64,000 bases of DNA from NCBI GenBank assembly GCA_009746045.1, contig RPFO01000027.1, forward strand, positions 5,952,509 to 6,016,508, written 5' to 3'. The translations under genes and the position numbers were made by a program. The DNA is from Mesostigma viride. Lineage: Eukaryota > Streptophyta > Mesostigmatophyceae > Mesostigmatales > Mesostigmataceae. How positions within the stretch are numbered: position 1 is the first letter of the stretch; the number at the start of each line of letters is the position of its first letter. The notes under the pieces were generated by a model, which saw only the letters and a program-made list of their open reading frames with translations, searched no databases and was not told the DNA's origin. Shown here piece after piece: positions 10,036-22,800 of this stretch.

Positions 10036-13000
10036 CACCCCTCGGCAAAAATGCCAGGTAAAGGGAGTTAAAAACAACAGGAGGCACTGCATGCGATTCC
10101 ACCTACAGCACGGTGATATCCTTAGTATAGACCCTATGTATGGGATCGTAACCACTACTCACCACAAGTCTCAAGCAGGAGCCAGTCTCAGCCATTCGCG
10201 GGTAGGCCGCATGCCCGTCCGACGGTGTCAGTCACCCGCAAGTACACGCGCAAAATGGAAGAGGAAACGGCAACACAAATGTATACATATGATGACGAGC
10301 ACGGAAAGCACCATGGTAATGAAAGCATTCAGAGAATACACATTAAAATCTCTGAAATACGTGGCAAGCTTTACCCGCAACGAAACGGCCCTACACATTC
10401 GAGCACGGGATGCTAACTATATTCGTGTTGTTAGTTAAACCGTACGACAAAAATTCGCTGACCGTGGTGCCGTTGAAGGAGCTTGGCGCGCTCCAGACGT
10501 CCTGTTCGAGCTGCGTTACAGCGTAAAGAGCTGCTTGGCTCAGGACTGCACACGTTTCTCCCTCAATGGCTACCACCATGTCCTAGCTCAGCATACATAC
10601 ATCGACAGTGCACCTACATCGTTACTGATAGCGGTTGCTGAAGAAATCACATCACTTCGAGGGCCTGCAACATCTCTTATTGCACAATCTTGGATGGCGC
10701 TCACTGCTTACATAGAACTTCGGTGAGTGGCCCCGTTGCTCGAGCCCTCTCTGCCCGGCGGCCGGCGCTAGCCCCAAGCACTAACCGTAGACATGGTTTT
10801 TCCTGCGCGCAACACCTACTTCTGCCTTCGTTGAACGCTGGCCTTTGGCGCAAACTTTGAATTTTGGGAAAGGATGCTGACGGGCAACTGTTGCGCAATG
10901 CAGTTTTTCCGGGTACGGCCGCTCCCTGAATGGTACGGCGATCAAGGACGCGATTACGCCAGCAGCAAGCGATCCCAACCAAGCGATACTGTAGAGTGAC
11001 GACTGTTTCTCTACCACTGGTAAATACTCGTCATAAGTACTTTTACTTAATTTACTGGACGTCATCTGATGGCTGTCGGATGACTGGCATGGCCAGGGCA
11101 TGGCCACAAACTTACGGACCGCCGATAAGAGTCAGCAGACTGACAGACGGCCGCAAATGCGTGGACAATACTAATAGACGACGCCAACTATCGTCTTGCG
11201 CAAAGTCTTGCAAGCTTGTGCAAGTGATTCCCGTGGTGGCGACTTGCGACTTGCGCGGGTGTTCCCGTTGAAGCTAAACGATGACAAACGAAAGACGTGC
11301 TTGTGCTCCAAGGAAAAGCTTGTGGCCGGGGAAGGTGGAAGACGGAAGCTACGCCAAGGCTCGCAGCCAAGGTGGGAATTACATGCTGTGACTTTTTCAG
11401 CAATGGCGGTATGGTAGGAACGAATAACTACATATAAGGAATAGGATCATAGACTCACTGATGACCGTCATGATTTTCTTAGCAATTAAATCGCCGTCCT
11501 TGATGAAATTTATCTAGCTAGCTCGGAGGGCCAGAAGAAGCCATCGGGGGAGAAACACAGCCAGGATCTAGAATTAAGTTGTCATCGATCTGTTCGCTGG
11601 TAGGCACAGCGCCATTCGGACATCCAGAAGCTAACCCACTCTTAACCGTTTGAGGTGAGTAAGTAATTCTTCGTCCGAAATACTGACAGTCTTGCATCGA
11701 CTTGAACACGCCGTACGCACGTGACATTCTCGTGCATTGCCCTAGGGCCCACCGCCCATGATGCTACATGGGCCGCCCAGAGTTTCCCGCCAAGTTAGCC
11801 ATGCTCGCAGTACATTCATTTTCTCCTAGATACACAAGGTCAATTGTACTATTCAAACCAAATCTGGTTCAATTCTTATGAAAGGCATCGATATCAAGGA
11901 GACAACCAGCGCATGGGAGAATCCGGACCATGGTAACTCGAGCCTGCCGATGTGTACAGGTTGCGTCACGTGCTTATGAATTAGGTATTTAAATAATGTA
12001 CAGGTTGAGCGTATCATGTATGCCACGGTCTGCTATTGCGTCACTTTCCTTCTTTTCACAAACTTCCGTTGTTTAAGCTAACGGTTCTCCATACATTCGT
12101 ATGTTGCATCTGTGCTGCCATTTCGATGTCAATTTCGCGCGTGTACTTGTGATGCCTGATACCGTTGGACTTGCACGTGGCCCCATCGCATGTGGCAGCG
12201 GCGTGGTCGGCTGTCCAGCGCGGCCAATTTTTTTATGGTGAGCAACTGTCATCATTCTTCATCTAGTGTCCATTCACGAAGCTGTAAACATGCTGTGCGT
12301 TGCAGCCACCATTGGATGTCCGCATTGTAATTCAGTCCAGGGGCACCCAAAGGCCTTCGGGACTTGATAATGATGTTTTATCGGTTGCAATTCCCTCATG
12401 GGAACGCCTTCTTTATTTGAATATTCAACTCCGGTTTGTTTGTTTGTTCGTTTGTTTAGTACTTTACAACGGTTCTACTGACTGTGCCGTTTAATAGTTC
12501 TTTGTGTTCTGGTATAGCCCAGCCGGCAGCACTGTTGTTACCGCCAATGAAGCACAATTGTGAGCCGAAGAATTGTATTTCTTTGTTTTTAACGCTAAAG
12601 AGGCACATTGGAGAGCCAAAGAATGTACACTTTCTTTGTTTGTTTGGTAGCTAGAAAGCAGGCAGGAGAGCACACACGGGAATAATTTGTTTTCTGCATT
12701 CTTGTTTTATTGAGCGTTTGTAGGTGGTGATCCCTCCAGCATTAATAATTGGAATTAAATGTAGCAGTTTGGAAAGTGTATTTTGTGCTTCCAGCTTCTA
12801 TGCATATTTTTGGAGCCCTGCTTTTAGCTACAAATCATACGAACTCCTTTGCCGTTGGGAGACTCTTCTGTGAAATCCAGAAGCCTTGGTTGACATGCGT
12901 GGCATGGATAGATTTTTTCTTTCTTTCTTGCCTTAGTAGCGTCTTTTTGCTGATAATCACAGGATTTTTTCACCCACCCCCCCACACCCCCCACACCAAA

Positions 13001-13344
13001 CGACTCCTTTCTCTGTCAACTTTAGTTATGATGCCTTCTACCTCGTTAGATTTTATTCGTACCCTGTACGGGGCATATATTCAGTTGATTGGCCTAACTT
13101 TTCCTTCGCATGGATCTGGCGTCAATCTTTCTTCTTTCTTTCTCAGAGTGCCGTATTCACCATAGTAGTGAGATTGCAAGAAAGTAGATCGTAAAGCATC
13201 CTGGCATCTTGGAGAAACTTTACAGCTCCCACTTGTTTTTTCGGCAGTTTGCAACGCAACGCTCTTCTCTAGGGATTCCTGGGGTTTCGCTGTTCTCCAC
13301 ATCTTGTGAGGTACATGGGGACGAGTTAGGTGAGAATACCCGTC

Positions 13345-13349
<5 letters not shown>
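10036..13349. other. Interior of CACTA-like element without recognisable gene
   Basis: Only short open frames occur, on both strands, and none resembles a transposase or a known domain. Composition changes from GC-balanced to AT-richer after about 11.4 kb. Degraded exons cannot be excluded. Confidence 0.55.

Positions 13350-13436
<87 letters not shown>
13350..13436 (+). repeat. (TC)n microsatellite
   Basis: An uninterrupted CT dinucleotide run of about 87 bp inside the CACTA-like element. Confidence 0.98.
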
Positions 13437-13439
<3 letters not shown>

Positions 13440-14029
13440 CGCTATCTCACTTTCTCGGTCCTAAAATCAAGCCATTACTCACAAACAGCCACGCGACTGC
13501 TGTGCTCTCACGACGTCTCATTACACACAGCTGATTTCGGGTATTCATCTCACTTAAGATCTTTGTGTGTTCCCTTTGCTGCTTTGCCGGATAACGCATG
13601 TATCCCTTGCATGCAGGCGATCTACCTAACACAACCATGGCGGACACATTGGCCAGCATGGCGGGGAGGGCACCTGCGGACACAGATTTTGTAGGCTCTG
13701 AGCCCTCGTCACATCGCTGTAGCACTGGACATTGTCATGCGATAAATTTCTAGAGAGTCCATTTTTTTCAGCAATGATCGCTGGGACAGCCCTATGACGG
13801 ATGTTATACTGCATTTGTGAGATGCTTGCGGTTGTACATCTTGCACGCCACCCTCGGACTGTGATTGAGTGCACTCTTCATTCATGTGTTTTGTCAGTAA
13901 AGTTTGTCATGCTAATGTAATGCAGAAAACCGCAATTCAGGCAGCAAGGCAGCAGCCATATTGATTTTAATGAAGTAAGTTTACCTGTGCGTGGTGTTGA
14001 TTTGTCAGTTTGCTATGCCTTTGTTTATC

Positions 14030-14360
14030 GTGTTGACATTTTGTCATGTTGACATTTGTTGACATTTTTCTTGCGTTTGGCCTGCGTTTGTAAACGTCTT
14101 GACATTTGTTGACAAATCACCTTGGCTTGTCAGTGTTTTGACATTTGTTGACATCAACATAAAGTTGACATGTCAACGATTGTCAACGTTTTGTCAACAT
14201 TGTCAACATTCTGTCAAGTTTTGTCAAGCTGTTGACATTTTTTTGTCTAGTTTTGTCACACTTTGTCACACTTTGTCAACAATTTGTCAACAAGTTGTCA
14301 CACTTTGTCAACAAGTTGACAATTGTTGACAAAAATTTGTCACACTTTGTCAACACCCGG
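14030..14360 (-). repeat. Right subterminal repeat region of CACTA-like element
   Basis: A dense array of TTGACA/TGTCAA motifs, mostly in the opposite orientation to the left end, running into the 33-bp inverted repeat. Confidence 0.8.
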
Positions 14361-14369
14361 CTCCTAGTG
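14337..14369 (-). repeat. Right terminal inverted repeat of CACTA-like element
   Basis: Reverse complement reads CACTAGGAGCCGGGTGTTGA and continues identical to the left end for 33 bp. Confidence 0.92.
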
Positions 14370-15967
14370 CACTCCTCGTGACCAGGAGCTCTGGAAGCCG
14401 CATCATAGCCCACTGAGGTGGCCGCAGAATGATCGCCTTGACGACCGTGCTGGACCATCAGGCGCTGTATCAGGTCCTGTCCTGATTGTACCGCAGCTAC
14501 GAGCGCTTCCAGGCGCATCACGGGCTCCGCTGGTACCAGAATGTCCGTTCCGCTGGGGCCCTCCGCGCCCCGAGGTGGAGTCTCTGCCATGGTGCGTCGG
14601 CACGGTTCCTCCGCAGAAGGGTGCGAGGGTCGGCCCGACGAAGTGGGCCGGGTGTGACCCTCCGCAGGACGTGGCATTGATGAGCCGGCTGGTGCGGGCC
14701 GGGGACGTGGTTCCAGGGAGACCAAGAAGGTAGGCTCCGGTGGTTCCAAGGAGACAAGGAAGGTAGGCTCCTCTTGGCCCACATCCGTCGGAGGACCCAC
14801 GGGGGCCGCAACCGGGGGCTCGCCCCCGGCCGGCTGTTCTGTCCTAGCCGGAACTGCTCCCGTCGTATCCGACCGCGGTCGCCTAGACTCTCGCTCCAAT
14901 TCCACCGCCGACCCCCACGTGCGCTCCCAGTGCCGATCAACCGGGCGACGAGGTGGTGGTGACGCGCGGCGAGCAGGACGTACCTCCGTTCCAGAGTCCG
15001 AACGGGAACGCGAGCGCGATGACGGTGAAGGCGAGCGCCGACGTGCAGGCCGGTCTGGAGCACGCCGAGAAGCTGGTTGGCTGTCCCCGCCCCAACCCGT
15101 GGACCGCGGGCGAGACCCTCGCCCAGAGGGGCGCCCCCAGCCCAGCGCCGGCGGTGGCGCCTCGAAACGCGTCACAGGACGATGTCCTGCGCCGCCCTCC
15201 AAGGAACCCCCAGAAGGTGGATCCCTTGAAGGAGGACGAGGAAGAGGGCGGGGAGGGTAGTCATCAGAATCGGAGTCGTCACCCTCGCTCCCATCATCCT
15301 GGTCCTCGTCGTCCATCGCCACGATGCGATCCAGGGCCTGCCGTAACGAGTACTGACCCGCGCGCATACACTTCTCGCCCCGCAACGCCCCTTCAAACGG
15401 GAGGTATCGAGGGAAGTAGTTCTCCAGATGCTTCCGCACCTCGGGCGGAATTAGGAGGAGCAACAGCCGTGGAAATACCAGACCTGCATCTAGCGTGTTC
15501 ACGCACGCATGACACAGACACCCCTGCTCATGGGTTTCCCAGTCGATACCGACCACCACGCCGTCGCGCTCGGCGGTGCGGGTCTCGATCTTGAACCCCA
15601 CATTTCTCCGCACGAACCATCGAAAATCCTCCAGCTTAGCGGGGCCGACCCGCGCCAGAATGGAATCGGCGCGGAGATCTGACGGCATCTGGTTACGGCG
15701 CCGACGCCGCCGCTCCACCAAGTCACCCGCCCGACCATAGTCGCGCACGAACACTCGGGGGTTGAATGTCTCCTCATTCAGCTCCTTCACTATCTGCAGC
15801 GCTCGCGCGTCCGGAGCTTCGGGTCTGGACGACGTCTCGCGCCGGCCACCACCTCCCGAGCCCCCGGCCCTTAAAGCACCCCCTCGGACTGCAGGCTCTC
15901 CGCGAGCTGTCTGCATCCTGTCATCCTGTTCTGGTAGAGGGGCCTCCGGGTAATCTGTCGTGTCCAT
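14370..15967 (-). pseudogene. Unknown protein gene, 5' part, truncated by CACTA-like insertion
   Basis: The first ATG is at 15967 (an in-frame GTG lies two codons earlier). About 532 residues precede the transposon boundary, after which the frame reads into the terminal repeat and stops at 14276. Residues about 45-205 look globular (LNEETFNPRVFVRDYG, a six-Arg run, DWETHEQGCLCHAC at about 140-155). Then comes an acidic DDEDQDDGSEGDD stretch and about 300 residues of Pro/Arg/Ser-rich disorder. I do not recognise the family. The arrangement (globular N-part, Cys pair, disordered basic tail) would fit a nucleic-acid-associated or retroelement gag-like protein, but there is no direct evidence. 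The 3' end is at 6747-6989. Confidence 0.5.
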
Positions 15968-16159
15968 GGCCACCAGATCTTCCTCACTCGACTCCCCGTC
16001 TACTACCCGGATTCCTGCCTCTACGGCCTCCGCGGCGCGGGCAGAAGTCTGGAGTTACGTTAAATAGTGCCGGAACCTTTTGCCCACTGAGGCGAATCGG
16101 GCCGGAACACTATTTTGCCCGGAATAACCACTTCCGAGCACCCAAGTTAATTCGGCCGA

Positions 16160-17385
16160 TACACCGCGCACGCAAGGGGCCAGTGCAAGCACATGTACAT
16201 ACACCATGCACGCAAGGGCCGGCATGCACAGAAACGTACATACACCGCGCACGCAAGGGGCTGCTGCACACACACGTACACACACCATGCACGCACGGGG
16301 CGGCTGCACACACACGTACATCCACTGCGCACGCACGGGGCCGGCGACTGCACACACATGTACATAAACCATGCACGCAAGGGGCGGCTGCACACACATG
16401 TACATCCACCGCGCACGCAAGGGGCGAGTGCAAACACATGTACATACACCGCGCACGCAAGGACAAGGATGCACACACATGTACATACACCGCGCACGCA
16501 AGGGGCGGCTGCACACGCACGTACATACACCGCGCACGCAAGGGGCGGCTGCACACACACGTACATACACCGCGCACGCACGGGGCCAGTGCAAGCACAT
16601 GTACATACACCATGCACGCAAGGGGCGGCTGCACACACATGTACATACACCGCGCACGCAAGGGGCGAGTGCAAACACATGTACATACACCGCGCACGCA
16701 AGGGGCAACTGCCCGCACATGTACATCCACCGCGCACGCAAGGGGCGGCTGCACACACATGTACACACACCATGCACGCAAGGACAAGGATGCACACACA
16801 TGTACACACACCATGCACGCAAGGGGCGGCTGCACACACACGTACACACACCGCGCACGCAAGGGGCGAGTGCAAACACATGTACATACACCATGCACGC
16901 AAGGACAAGGATGCACACACATGTACACACACCATGCACGCAAGGGGCGGCTGCACACACACGTACATACACAATGCACGGTTGGGGCGACGGCACTCAC
17001 ATGTACATACACCATGCACGCAAGGACAAGGATGCACACACATGTACATACACCGCGCACGCAAGGGGCGGCTGCACACACACGTACATACACCGCGCAC
17101 GCAAGGGGCGAGTGCGCACACACGTACATCCACCGCGCACGCAAGGGGCGGCTGCACACACACGTACATACACCGCGCACGCAATGGGCGAGTGCAAACA
17201 CATGTACATACACCGCGCACGCAAGGGGCGGCTGCACACACACGTACACACACCATGCACGCAAGGGCCGGCATGCACACACACGTACATACACCGCGCA
17301 CGCAAGGGGCGGCTGCACAGAAACGTACACACACCGCGCACGCAAGGGCCGGCTGCACACACATGTACATACACCTTGCACGTAC
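16160..17385 (+). repeat. 40-bp minisatellite, about 30 copies, open in all reading frames
   Basis: The unit reads CGCGCACGCAAGGGGCGGCT then GCACACACATGTACATACAC, with a period of 40 bp. Variants replace GGGGCGGCT by GGGGCGAGTG or GGACAAGGAT. Because the unit lacks stop triplets on both strands and 40 is not a multiple of 3, every frame stays open for about 1.2 kb and cycles through a 40-residue repeat. I do not annotate these as genes. Confidence 0.93.
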
Positions 17386-18351
17386 AACACACAACACACT
17401 GTTACGCCGCGGATATCTACCTCCACCTCTACCTCTAATGGGCCTGATACTACCTAAACTGGTCAGGCCTCCTCTACTTAACCCTCTGGCGAAAGACGAA
17501 CGTGACGGAGCTGATCTCAATGCATTAACGTAAGTGTTGCTATAATACGCCATACAACCATTTACCAAAACCCGTTTACTCCAGGAATAGAGGAAGGAAA
17601 CACAACTACACTGCCGTGACCCAAGCCTAAATGTGTCAATTCACTTAACACACGCCGAGTGCACACACAAAGGGGTAGAACGCGCATAAATGATCACCAA
17701 CGGTCCAACACGCTCGGGCCGACATGGCCCTCGCCTACAGGTGCACGCTGGTCCACTAAATCTACTGATGCACGCTGGTCCACTACATTCTACCCCAGGA
17801 TCAGGACCACTAGTAAAGTACGCGGCGCGGCGCCCAACGGCACCCAATGTACCACAGTACTGTTACGAGGACAATAATGTCCCGGTAGGAGCCTAAACGT
17901 AAACCTAGGGACAACCGAGGCAAAGGACCTAATTTACGTCCGTAACTACAACGAATTGTTACGCGACGTAACACCTCCCCCCCCACAAAGGTAGGGAGCC
18001 CTCTCCCTACGCACAGGGAGGAGACGAAGGGGTAGGAAAATCCTAATGCACCCAACACACACCAACACAATCGATACATGTAGACCATCCCAGATACAAA
18101 GCACCAATAGTTCACACGGTCTCCACCACCACGCCGGGTGGTGTAGGGTTAGCCAGCACCAAGCCTGGTGGGAGGTTCCCCTAACTGCCTGGAACGGAGT
18201 CCTGGCCGGGGGGGGACGGCACTGGGCAGGACACACAGAGTAAACACATCAGCGCCAAGGACCAAGAACAGCCAACCAACTGGCCAGAATATGAAGGCGA
18301 CTCTACATACCGGAGGGACAACACCCTCAGGTCGGGCCTAAGGCCCTCTAT
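17386..18351. other. Gene-free spacer between two minus-strand ORFs
   Basis: No coding region, RNA or repeat family is recognised. Contains a duplicated GATGCACGCTGGTCCACTA-like stretch at about 17743-17785 and a G/C run near 17977. Confidence 0.5.
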
Positions 18352-19716
18352 CTAATGGCCATCCGTCTGGTAGGTACCACGGGAGGCCAGCAGGACATCC
18401 AGGTAGGCCTGGTAATGGGCCACATCCTCAACATTGTCATGCCTATCTACGGTGAGGAAAACATCGGCCCACACGCCGTCAGGAAAAAGGCCCAGAAAGG
18501 CCCAGTAATACCTATGCTGAGTAAGAACGACCTGGCCACGGGCCCAGTCCAGGAAGCCACAGGCAAAGAGGCGAAGGAAAGGCTCTACCGCGATCAAACA
18601 GAGGGCCCGCAGGAGGAGGCGATGGTACCGGATCCGAGGGCGCAAACCCGTCGGGAAAAACAGGTCCACCAGGGGCTCCACGTTGGACGGCCACAACCGG
18701 ATGTGCCGAACCTCTCGGGAGCGCCACCGACGCGTACACTGGCGCGACCCGAATGTCTCTAGGTAGTCGCTGGCCCGAGGAGGAGGGTGGCCGCGGGAGT
18801 CTAGACCCTGGCCCGGTAGGGGCGCCGGACGCCGGGCATCCCACTCGAGGATGGGCTGGAGGACCGTGGTGTACGTAGCACCCGGCACCGAAGGAAACTC
18901 TACCGTAAGGGCATCCGAAGCCATAATACCCAGAGGCGGAGGATAAGCCCACTGGAAGCCACCGTAGGTGTCCAAGTCGTTGTGGCGCCTAGCCCAGCGA
19001 TACAGAACGCGCCGAACCAGGATCTCACCCTGGAACACAGGATCAGCTAAGATAACCATGTCGAAAGGAGGCCGATCAGTCTCAATGGGTAGACCACGAT
19101 CCCGAGGCGCCCGACACATCTGGGAAAACCCGTAGGACATGGGCGAGACGGCAAGCTCGGCGGAGACGCGCGGCAGGTCACACTGGCGGCAGGCGAGCGC
19201 GGACATACCACATCCAGGCACGGGCGTGTCGCGCGACTCCGGCGTCGCATGCACCACAGAAGGAGCCCTGTCCCGATCACCCTGGGACAACTCCCGGAGG
19301 GAGTCGGAAGCGCGGGTAGCGCGAGGGTCCTGACCGGTGGACCGAACAACCGCAGCCAAGGACAGAGAGGCCGGAGGGGCAGGGGCCGAAGCAGGGGCAG
19401 GAGCCGACACCGACGCAGGTGACACTGGTACAGCAGACGGTCGCGCCGGACCCGAAGCCAGAGGGGGCCGTGACGGACCCGCCAACGAAGCTGGCGCGCC
19501 GGTCCCGGTGGCCGGTGCACCCTCAGGCCACATGTTAAAAATGGGGCCCGTAGGAACAGGAAGTCCTGCATAAGATTGACTACCATCCAGGCTCCAGTCA
19601 GGAACCGGGATCCTCTGCGGGGGACCACCCTCCCAAAGCCTAGCTGCCCGAGGTTGGTCTAATTTAAAGACTAAGCCTGCCGTCTCAGAAAAAAATGTTC
19701 TATGCTCGGAGTCCAC
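18352..19716 (-). CDS. Unknown protein (about 454 aa), no clear start codon
   Basis: The frame is open from about 19716 (a GTG, no ATG) to a stop at 18352. An Ala/Pro/Ser-rich segment (residues about 65-150) is followed by a globular-looking half with many Trp/Tyr/Arg residues (RRVLYRWARRHNDLDTYGGF, DWARGQVVLTQHRYYWAFLG). The antisense frames are shorter and low in complexity, so this strand is favoured. It lies upstream of, and on the same strand as, the unknown gene at 15.97 kb; both are bounded by mobile DNA and could be parts of one element. No domain is recognised. An upstream exon or decay of the start is possible. Confidence 0.45.
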   Translation of the reverse strand: MDSEHRTFFSETAGLVFKLDQPRAARLWEGGPPQRIPVPDWSLDGSQSYAGLPVPTGPIFNMWPEGAPATGTGAPASLAGPSRPPLASGPARPSAVPVSPASVSAPAPASAPAPPASLSLAAVVRSTGQDPRATRASDSLRELSQGDRDRAPSVVHATPESRDTPVPGCGMSALACRQCDLPRVSAELAVSPMSYGFSQMCRAPRDRGLPIETDRPPFDMVILADPVFQGEILVRRVLYRWARRHNDLDTYGGFQWAYPPPLGIMASDALTVEFPSVPGATYTTVLQPILEWDARRPAPLPGQGLDSRGHPPPRASDYLETFGSRQCTRRWRSREVRHIRLWPSNVEPLVDLFFPTGLRPRIRYHRLLLRALCLIAVEPFLRLFACGFLDWARGQVVLTQHRYYWAFLGLFPDGVWADVFLTVDRHDNVEDVAHYQAYLDVLLASRGTYQTDGH

Positions 19717-19829
19717 GGAATCAGGAAGTCGGCCCGCAGGTGCCGTACAGATCCGGTAGTGACTCGTGAAGTGAAAGATTTGGGCAGATTTGGGCAGATC
19801 GGGTTTGGTCGATCCGGTCCTGGATCAGT

Positions 19830-22800
19830 CCGTACGCTGAAATTTGCGCGCCGTCCGTTGTACTTGAATTTTCAAGGGAAACGAATGTTGCCTCTTTCGG
19901 TAATGCAATGCATATCGCCCAGGCTGGGCGGGCTTGGTGCCAGCTAGTCTATCTGAAGTATCTACCTGATCTGTGCGGGCCAGGTGCCCGGCTAGGCCCA
20001 GGCGCCTGTGCCTAATAATGTGGGAAACATAGGGCAAATCAGCGTACAAATCCTCATTACTAATATGCAAACCAAAGGGGATGTTAAGGGCCTTGCGCAG
20101 CATCTTGGTGACGGCTCCGTCGAGTCCTTGCTCCAGCTCCTGCGTCAGTGCCCAGGTCTCGGCGCCGTAGGTCAGGATCGTCAGGATGACGACCTTGAAG
20201 AGGTCGATCACGCTTGACGATCCGGGGTACTAAGGGCGGGGTTGCTCCACCAGCGGCGGTGGTCATGGAGGTGCGCCCACGCGGCCACGCCATGCCGATC
20301 CGTGTCGTCATGTCGTCCTCGCAGTCGGGAAGCCAACTGCCGAGCAGCTTGAAGCGGCCTGAAGGAGGGTAGTTGACCTCGGCATCGTCTAAGAGGCGGA
20401 GTGTGGGTGGGGGCCCTGCCATGCCGAGGGCCAGGGCCTCCGTTTTGGGGCTGATTTCTGGACCAATCGCCCGAGCCTCGAGCGCCAGGCAGTCCAGCCA
20501 AAGTTGGGCAGACTCCGGTTTCTCGATGAGCGTGATGTCGTCGGCATAAATGAGGTCAGCTAGTAAATTCTGCTTGTTAGTCGGCCCCCCTTCCCCAAGC
20601 TCGTTCGTGATCGCTAGGCCAGGGGCACGGCCTGCAATGCTAGCAAAGCGAGCACGTGCCTGGCGCATAACATAATCCACTACAATAATAAACAGGTACG
20701 GCGACAGGACGCAACCCTGCCAGACGCCGGTCTGCAGTGGGCATGGCTGGGTAATGCCGTGTTGAGTGCGCACCGAAGTGGTCGACCCCTCATACAGCGC
20801 GCGGATGACCGGGTAATCAGGTGAGTGGGGACGCGAGCGCGAGCAAGTACAGCCCATCATAGAGCGTCCCAGAGGACAGAATCAAAAGCCTTGATGAAGT
20901 CGACGAAGATCAGGATGGCGGGATCGAAACTCACCAGGTTGCAGGAGAGCGATTTCCTCGAAGAGGCGACGCGCGACGAAGATGGCCATGACGGTGTTGC
21001 GCCCAGGACCGGGAAGCCCATTTGACTTTCCCCAAGGTGACAGTCGAGAGCAGAACGAAGGCGGTTGAGGATCATGCGCATGAACAACTTGAGTGCGGCG
21101 CTCTGGATGCAGACTCCTCGGTAGTTGGCGGGGTCGTCAGGGGAACCTTTGTTTTTGTACAGCATAATACGGTAGCTGTGCTGCCACTCAGGAATCGGCG
21201 GTGCGGCGGCCAGCAGGATCCGGTTGCAGACGTCAAGCAGGAACCCCGTACGTGAGCGCCGTCAGCTTAATCACCGGGGCTGGGAGCTGGTCAGGTCCAA
21301 CGGCGGCATAGAAGCGGAGTTGCTTGGCGGCGGTGCTCAGCTCGAGCTCGGTGAACGGCGGGAGCTGGTTGGGGTCGGCCAGGGGTTCCGTCAGGGCTGG
21401 GTACGTGTAGTCCTGCTCAGCGGCGGGCGGCGTGGGCGGCGCAGGGACGTCCGCAGGCGCTACTGCCAGGCGTGCGGCTGCCAGAGCTAGGGCCAAGCGG
21501 CGGAGGCGGCGGGGGGGCGCCGAGCAGCCGGGACTGGGAGGAATACCACTGGTCGAGCTGCTGCTGCGGTGAGCCAGAGAGCGTCCGCAGCGCCGGCTGC
21601 GCGCCGCCGGCGGGCCGTTGGGCGTGACGCAGGCGGGTCCAGGCGTACTTGCCGTGCTGGTCCTTGAGCGAGGTGGGCGAAGTACTCGCGGACATGAAGG
21701 TCCTCCTGCTCCTTGGTCGCCTGCCGGATGGCCGAGTGGTAATCGGCTTTGAGGCGGGCGTAGCGGGCGGGGTCGCGTTTGTCGCGCAGGGCTTGCCGGG
21801 CCTGGATGACGGCGGGGAGCCGGTGCAGGCTGGTGAAGCGGGGCAGGCGGCGGGGGGGTAGCAGGGCCCCGGCCGCGGGCAGCTCAGTTGCCAGCGAGGT
21901 GCCGAAGGGCCGATGCCGGGCCGGCAGCGAACAGCTGGGCGTGGCTGGCTGGGTTGTCCAGCGCGTCGACGAACGCCTCTGCCGCGCGCTTGTGGGCGCG
22001 TTTTTCAGGGAAGTCCTCCAGAGCGTCGTCAGATTTCTCAAGCAACTGAAGTGTGCGCAAATCAGGTGGTGCCACGTGCTTACGAAAGGGCGAGGGGAAT
22101 CGCAGGCGGATGCGGGCAGTGACGATGCGATGATCGGAGCGCACCAGGGGGATCACAAGCGAGCGAGCAGCTAGTACAGATCCGGCCTTGATGACGCTTG
22201 CGCATTACAACATAGTCAATGCAGCGTTCAGTGCCAGTTGGCGAGGTGTGTCACTGTGACCAAAGCATCTGGACTATGTGGAAAGCGGGTGTTGGCAGTG
22301 ACCAAATCGCATGTCGTAAGCAAATCAGCAAGAAGTTCAGTGTTGGCATTGGAGACCGTACCGTCGGGGGCATGCTGACAGCCGCCAGTACCCGGTGGTA
22401 GCGTGGCGTTGGCGTCCAGCAGCAGAGCGAGGTAGTTGCGACCAGGGATGCCGTTCGCCAGGTTCTCCAGCGCTGCAAAGAAGTCCTTGCGGTCTTGTTC
22501 TGGGTGGCCGGAGTGGGGTGCGTAACCAACGCCCACCGTCAGGGCGTAGGTCGAGTGGCCCATTGAATGAAAAGTGGCCACAAGGAGCAGAGGGTTGACC
22601 AGCTGGGGTTCGCGCATATGGCGTACGGCGAGCGGGGAGCAGAGGAGACCGACGCCCCCGTTCCCGGTGCCGTCGCCGCCTCTGTAGTAGAACCGCCAGC
22701 CGTCGATGTCGTCAGCAGCAAGGGCAGTTGATCCGCGGGCCGATGCAGTGCGCCTGTGTTCTTGGATTCCCAGGATGGCGATATTATTGTCGATGCAGAA

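Larger units (their letters stand above)
6990..14369. mobile_element. CACTA-like DNA transposon, non-autonomous, 7.4 kb
   Basis: Perfect 33-bp terminal inverted repeats beginning CACTAGGAGCCGGG lie at 6990-7022 and 14337-14369. Inside each end are several hundred bp of densely repeated GTGACA/TTGACA motifs in opposite orientation. Termini starting CACTA plus subterminal repeat arrays are diagnostic of the CACTA (En/Spm) class. The flanks share CA (2 bp); a 3-bp duplication, usual in this class, is not seen (CCA versus CAC). The interior holds two minisatellite blocks and a (TC)n tract but no recognisable transposase, so it probably moved in trans. It splits a minus-strand gene. Confidence 0.8.

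Noticed and set aside
15997-17568. Long overlapping ORFs on both strands rich in His-Thr or Cys-Val repeats
   Set aside because: They are a consequence of the 40-bp stop-free minisatellite and exist in all six frames at once.
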